Source: Planctomycetota bacterium
Lineage (GTDB): Bacteria > Planctomycetota > MHYJ01 > JACQXL01 > JACRIJ01
Direction: 5' to 3'
Assembly: GCA_016220095.1 (NCBI GenBank)
Contig: JACRIJ010000029.1
Span: 1 to 34,597, forward strand
DNA length: 34,597 nt
The translations under genes were made by a program, and so were the position numbers. The notes beneath the pieces were generated by a model. It made no database searches and was not told the origin of the DNA. It saw only the letters and a program-made list of their open reading frames with translations. This document shows positions 32,511-34,597 of the stretch, in pieces (the first letter of the stretch is position 1; every line of letters begins with the position of its first letter).

Positions 32511-32547
32511 AGAAATCCTAATCGCAAAGCGCGAAATTATAAATTAG

Positions 32548-32835
32548 CACAGCCTGTACCAGGCGCTTCGCTTTGGTACAGGGCACAGCCGCACCTGTGC
32601 GCCGGAGCCTGCCTGCACGCACCTGCGTGCTGAAGCACCTTCCTACGCCCACCGAAGCGGGCTTCGCGAAGGCGGGCTTCGGTGCGTAAGCACGAAGCCG
32701 ATGCTTCGTTTCGGTCGCCTACGCTCTCCATCCTCCGTAGCAGAGCTACTGCGGAGGACGGGCAAAGCTTCAGCGACGGAGCGCGAAGGCAGGCGTTTCG
32801 GTGCGCAGGCGCAACCAGAGAGCTGTTCGCTTTAT
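32548..32835. repeat. GC-rich hairpin array
   Basis: A chain of perfect or near-perfect stems fills this gene-free interval: CCTGTACCA/TGGTACAGG (32553-32582), GCACAG/CTGTGC (32583-32600), GCACGCA/TGCGTGC (32615-32630), CACCGAAGC/GCTTCGGTG (32650-32684, with CTTCGCGAAG inside) and CCTCCG/CGGAGG (32732-32757). It looks like a composite of dispersed palindromic repeats. The minus-strand frame through it is low-complexity and not a gene. The flanks 32511-32547 and 32836-32900 show nothing else. Confidence 0.65.
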
Positions 32836-32900
32836 AAAATTCTAAAACTTCTGCGTAAGAAACATAGAGGTTGAGAACTTAGACTATAACCGTAGCCCGG

Positions 32901-33983
32901 TTAACCCGGCATATCAATGGCCTTGTAATAGACATCCAGCGTTAAATCGGCCATTTGAACGGCGTTGAAATTCTGCTCTACAAAACCGCGGGCTTTGGCG
33001 CCCATATTACGGGCCGATTCGGGGTTATCAATAAGCCATAGCAATTTATCGCGGATGGCAATATGGTCCATTTTCGGGACCAGCAGGCCGGTTTCATTTT
33101 CTTTTATAAGATAATAAGTTCCGCCTACGGCGGTAGCGATGACCGGTTTTGCGCATGCCATAGCCTCCAGGATGGTTACGCCCAGGCCGCTTTGCAGGGA
33201 GGGCACGACATAAACATCAATAGCCATTAACAAGCCGAATATATCGGACGTTTCAGGGCAGAAGGTAACGTTTCTCACAATATCCAGTTCCCTGACAAGT
33301 CGTTTCAATTTTTTTTCTTCCGGCCCTTCGCCGACGATAAGGAACTGCATATTCGGATAAGGCTTAAGTATTTCCTTGGCGGCCTTTAACAGGAATTCAA
33401 TGCCTCTTACGGGTTCAAGCGGCCCGAAGGCGCCTATGACAGGATATTCGTTGACGGTAAAAGGCGGGGATGGTTTAAGTCGTTTCAAGTCAACCCCTAC
33501 AGGCACGATTTTGATAAGGTCTTTAGGCATTCTGGCATGGTTTACAAGAGACTCCCTGACGGGCTCGCTTATGGCGATAATTTTTTTCAGCAGGCCGCTG
33601 TGAATTTTCAGTTCCTGTTTTTCCTCAAGCATATTGTGCGCCGTGAAAATATAAGGGACGTTGGTTTTCAGAGCGAGTTTACGCGCGAGGCCGGCGGTTT
33701 CAATGGACTGGCCGTGGATAAGATGAGGATTGAATTCCCGCACGCGTTCGGCAAGTTTGGGAGGCATGAACAGATTTGACAGCAGGCTGTTCGGGTTTTC
33801 CGTGATAGTGACCGGTATGGAACGCTTTTGAAATTCGGTGGCAAACGGCCCGGGTTCGGCGATGGCATAGATTTTATGCCCGCGTTTCGCGAGTTCCGCG
33901 GCAAGCGCGAGCGAGCAGGCGCTCGTACCGCGGTATCCCAGAGGCCCGGAGACGAAAACTATATTTAATTTCCTGTCAAACAT
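32901..33983 (-). CDS. GT4 family glycosyltransferase
   Basis: This 360-residue GT-B glycosyltransferase has an N-terminal acceptor domain starting NIVFVSGPLGYRGTSACSLA and a C-terminal donor domain (about 180-345) with IGAFGPLEPVRGIEFLL, FLIVGEGPEE and PSLQSGLGVTILEAMA. Most family members have a Glu-x7-Glu donor site; here the first Glu is Ser265 and only Glu273 remains, seen in some active members. It probably adds one sugar at the cytoplasmic face during envelope glycan synthesis, like the GT2-kinase gene on the same strand. No strong ribosome site is visible before the ATG at 33983, and the two genes are separated by the hairpin array. Confidence 0.87.
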   Translation of the reverse strand: MFDRKLNIVFVSGPLGYRGTSACSLALAAELAKRGHKIYAIAEPGPFATEFQKRSIPVTITENPNSLLSNLFMPPKLAERVREFNPHLIHGQSIETAGLARKLALKTNVPYIFTAHNMLEEKQELKIHSGLLKKIIAISEPVRESLVNHARMPKDLIKIVPVGVDLKRLKPSPPFTVNEYPVIGAFGPLEPVRGIEFLLKAAKEILKPYPNMQFLIVGEGPEEKKLKRLVRELDIVRNVTFCPETSDIFGLLMAIDVYVVPSLQSGLGVTILEAMACAKPVIATAVGGTYYLIKENETGLLVPKMDHIAIRDKLLWLIDNPESARNMGAKARGFVEQNFNAVQMADLTLDVYYKAIDMPG

Positions 33984-34088
33984 AAGGATACGAAGATTAC
34001 AAGATTAAAAGACTAAGAAGATTAGAAGATACGATATTTTTGCATAAAGAGGAATGGAAGTCAAGAAGAATGTGCAAAACATTTTTTA

Positions 34089-34117
34089 TTGACAACCTTA
34101 ATATTTTTTTATATACT
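34089..34117 (+). promoter_or_regulatory. Sigma70 promoter for the exported-protein gene at the edge
   Basis: TTGACA (34089-34094), a 17-bp spacer and TATACT (34112-34117) lie ahead of a normal leader of about 42 bases with the ribosome site GGAGAG (34153-34158). Unlike the promoters at 7955 and 25172, this one leaves room for a Shine-Dalgarno sequence. Confidence 0.8.
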
Positions 34118-34165
34118 GTTGCTGATAGAAAAATGTCAGGTTTGTTTTTTTTGGAGAGCAGTATT

Positions 34166-34597
34166 ATGACAAGGAACCGGACTAATTTTTATTTAAGCAG
34201 ATTTGTTGAGGGGGGGGGGCATAACTTGCGTATTGTCAAGAGGTTGTGTGCAAGTTGGCTTCTTGGGTTCCTGTGCGTCCTGCTCGTGTCTCCGTTTCTT
34301 CTTGCCGACGATGGCTCTAAGCAGGATGAAAAAATAAAAATCTTCTCAGTATCAGTCTCTCCTGAAGTTTTCTCTCCTTCTCAAAGCTCCTGCGTCTTTT
34401 CTTCTTCCTATATAATCAAATCTTCCGATGGCTTGAAACAAGACGACAAATCTCCGGAACATAAATTCTTCGTAAAACAGACTATAGTTATTTCCTCATC
34501 CGGTCAGGCGGGGGTAGCTCTGAAAACCATTTCCACCGAACAGGAACTCATTCCTCCCTTAAAAGATAAAACGTTTACAGTTACCCTTAATGCCCAA
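34166..34597 (+). CDS. Exported protein, 5' part only, with G10 tract
   Basis: The frame is open from ATG at 34166 to the window edge, 144 codons with no stop. Residues 1-20 are polar and include Glu-Gly-Gly-Gly encoded by the G10 tract. Residues about 23-47 are a signal peptide (RIVKRLCASWLLGFLCVLLV, then SPFLLA, cut before DDGSK). The mature part is Ser-rich (SVSVSPEVFSPSQSSCVFSS) with a beta-strand look; no family is recognised. GGAGAG, 7 bases before ATG, supports the start. A TTG at 34226 (codon 21) is a possible second start just before the signal peptide, after the tract. The C-terminal portion lies outside the window. Confidence 0.75.
   Translation, partial: MTRNRTNFYLSRFVEGGGHNLRIVKRLCASWLLGFLCVLLVSPFLLADDGSKQDEKIKIFSVSVSPEVFSPSQSSCVFSSSYIIKSSDGLKQDDKSPEHKFFVKQTIVISSSGQAGVALKTISTEQELIPPLKDKTFTVTLNAQ
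34210..34219 (+). repeat. G10 homopolymer near the start of a coding region
   Basis: Ten G in a row cover the end of codon 15 and codons 16-18 of the exported-protein gene. One extra G brings a TAA within two codons. One G fewer leads to a stop after about 40 shifted codons. Tracts of this length are prone to slipped-strand change, so the gene may switch on and off. Confidence 0.9.

Noticed and set aside
32537-32731. Minus-strand 64-codon frame in the hairpin array
   Set aside because: It is translated palindromic repeat with Arg/Ala/Gly bias and no ribosome site.

Overview
The window is a bacterial chromosome segment from what is probably an uncultivated, Gram-negative (diderm) organism. 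That rests on an ABC exporter for surface polysaccharide, two small beta-barrel-like proteins with signal peptides, a lipoprotein and sigma70-type promoters (TTGACA/TATAAT with 17-18 bp spacers). The many short dispersed inverted repeats between genes resemble those in draft genomes of Planctomycetota, Omnitrophota and similar lineages, but I cannot assign a phylum from the sequence. No rRNA, tRNA, CRISPR array or transposase was seen.

Layout. (1) 1-679: gene-free, with stacked hairpins, a 130-bp nested inverted-repeat element and purine-rich dispersed repeats. (2) 680-7075: a surface-glycan operon. Wzm-like permease, Wzt-like ATPase, a degenerate methyltransferase and a methyltransferase-GT2-GT2 fusion are joined by ATGA overlaps. 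A further GT2 follows across a repeat. (3) 7171-7869: an archaemetzincin-like metalloprotease. (4) 7910-19710: a type I restriction-modification island. It holds a one-TRD hsdS driven by a consensus promoter that appears to give a leaderless transcript, then hsdM, a truncated ORF6N gene, a Fic protein, a two-TRD hsdS, an AT-rich cargo block, hsdR and a YgjP-like metallopeptidase. The cargo is a truncated ATPase, a SEC-C/PD-(D/E)XK-like protein, a Schlafen AlbA_2 protein, an unrecognised protein and a small ORF overlapping a terminator. (5) 19721-25034, minus strand: a tandem RAM-like protein, an alkaline-phosphatase-superfamily phosphodiesterase, a NifU C-terminal domain protein, an acylphosphatase, a PAS-GGDEF diguanylate cyclase and a TPR/beta-barrel protein. 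(6) 25136-29946: a back-to-back divergent promoter pair, an outer-membrane-like protein, a TVGYG potassium channel with RCK domain, and a Ser/Gly/Thr-tethered lipoprotein with a terminator. (7) 30006-33983, minus strand: a GT2-kinase-pseudokinase fusion and a GT4 glycosyltransferase, separated by a GC-rich hairpin array. (8) 34089-34597: promoter and 5' end of an exported protein with a G10 tract near its start.

How the parts relate. Regions 2 and 7 look like parts of one envelope-glycan programme of synthesis, modification and ABC export. Region 4 is a complete type I R-M system (R, M, S) carrying extra probable defence genes between hsdS and hsdR. The most unusual elements are the GT2-WaaP-like kinase-pseudokinase fusion, the cargo block, the leaderless and divergent promoters, and the G10 tract, where one added G brings an immediate stop codon.
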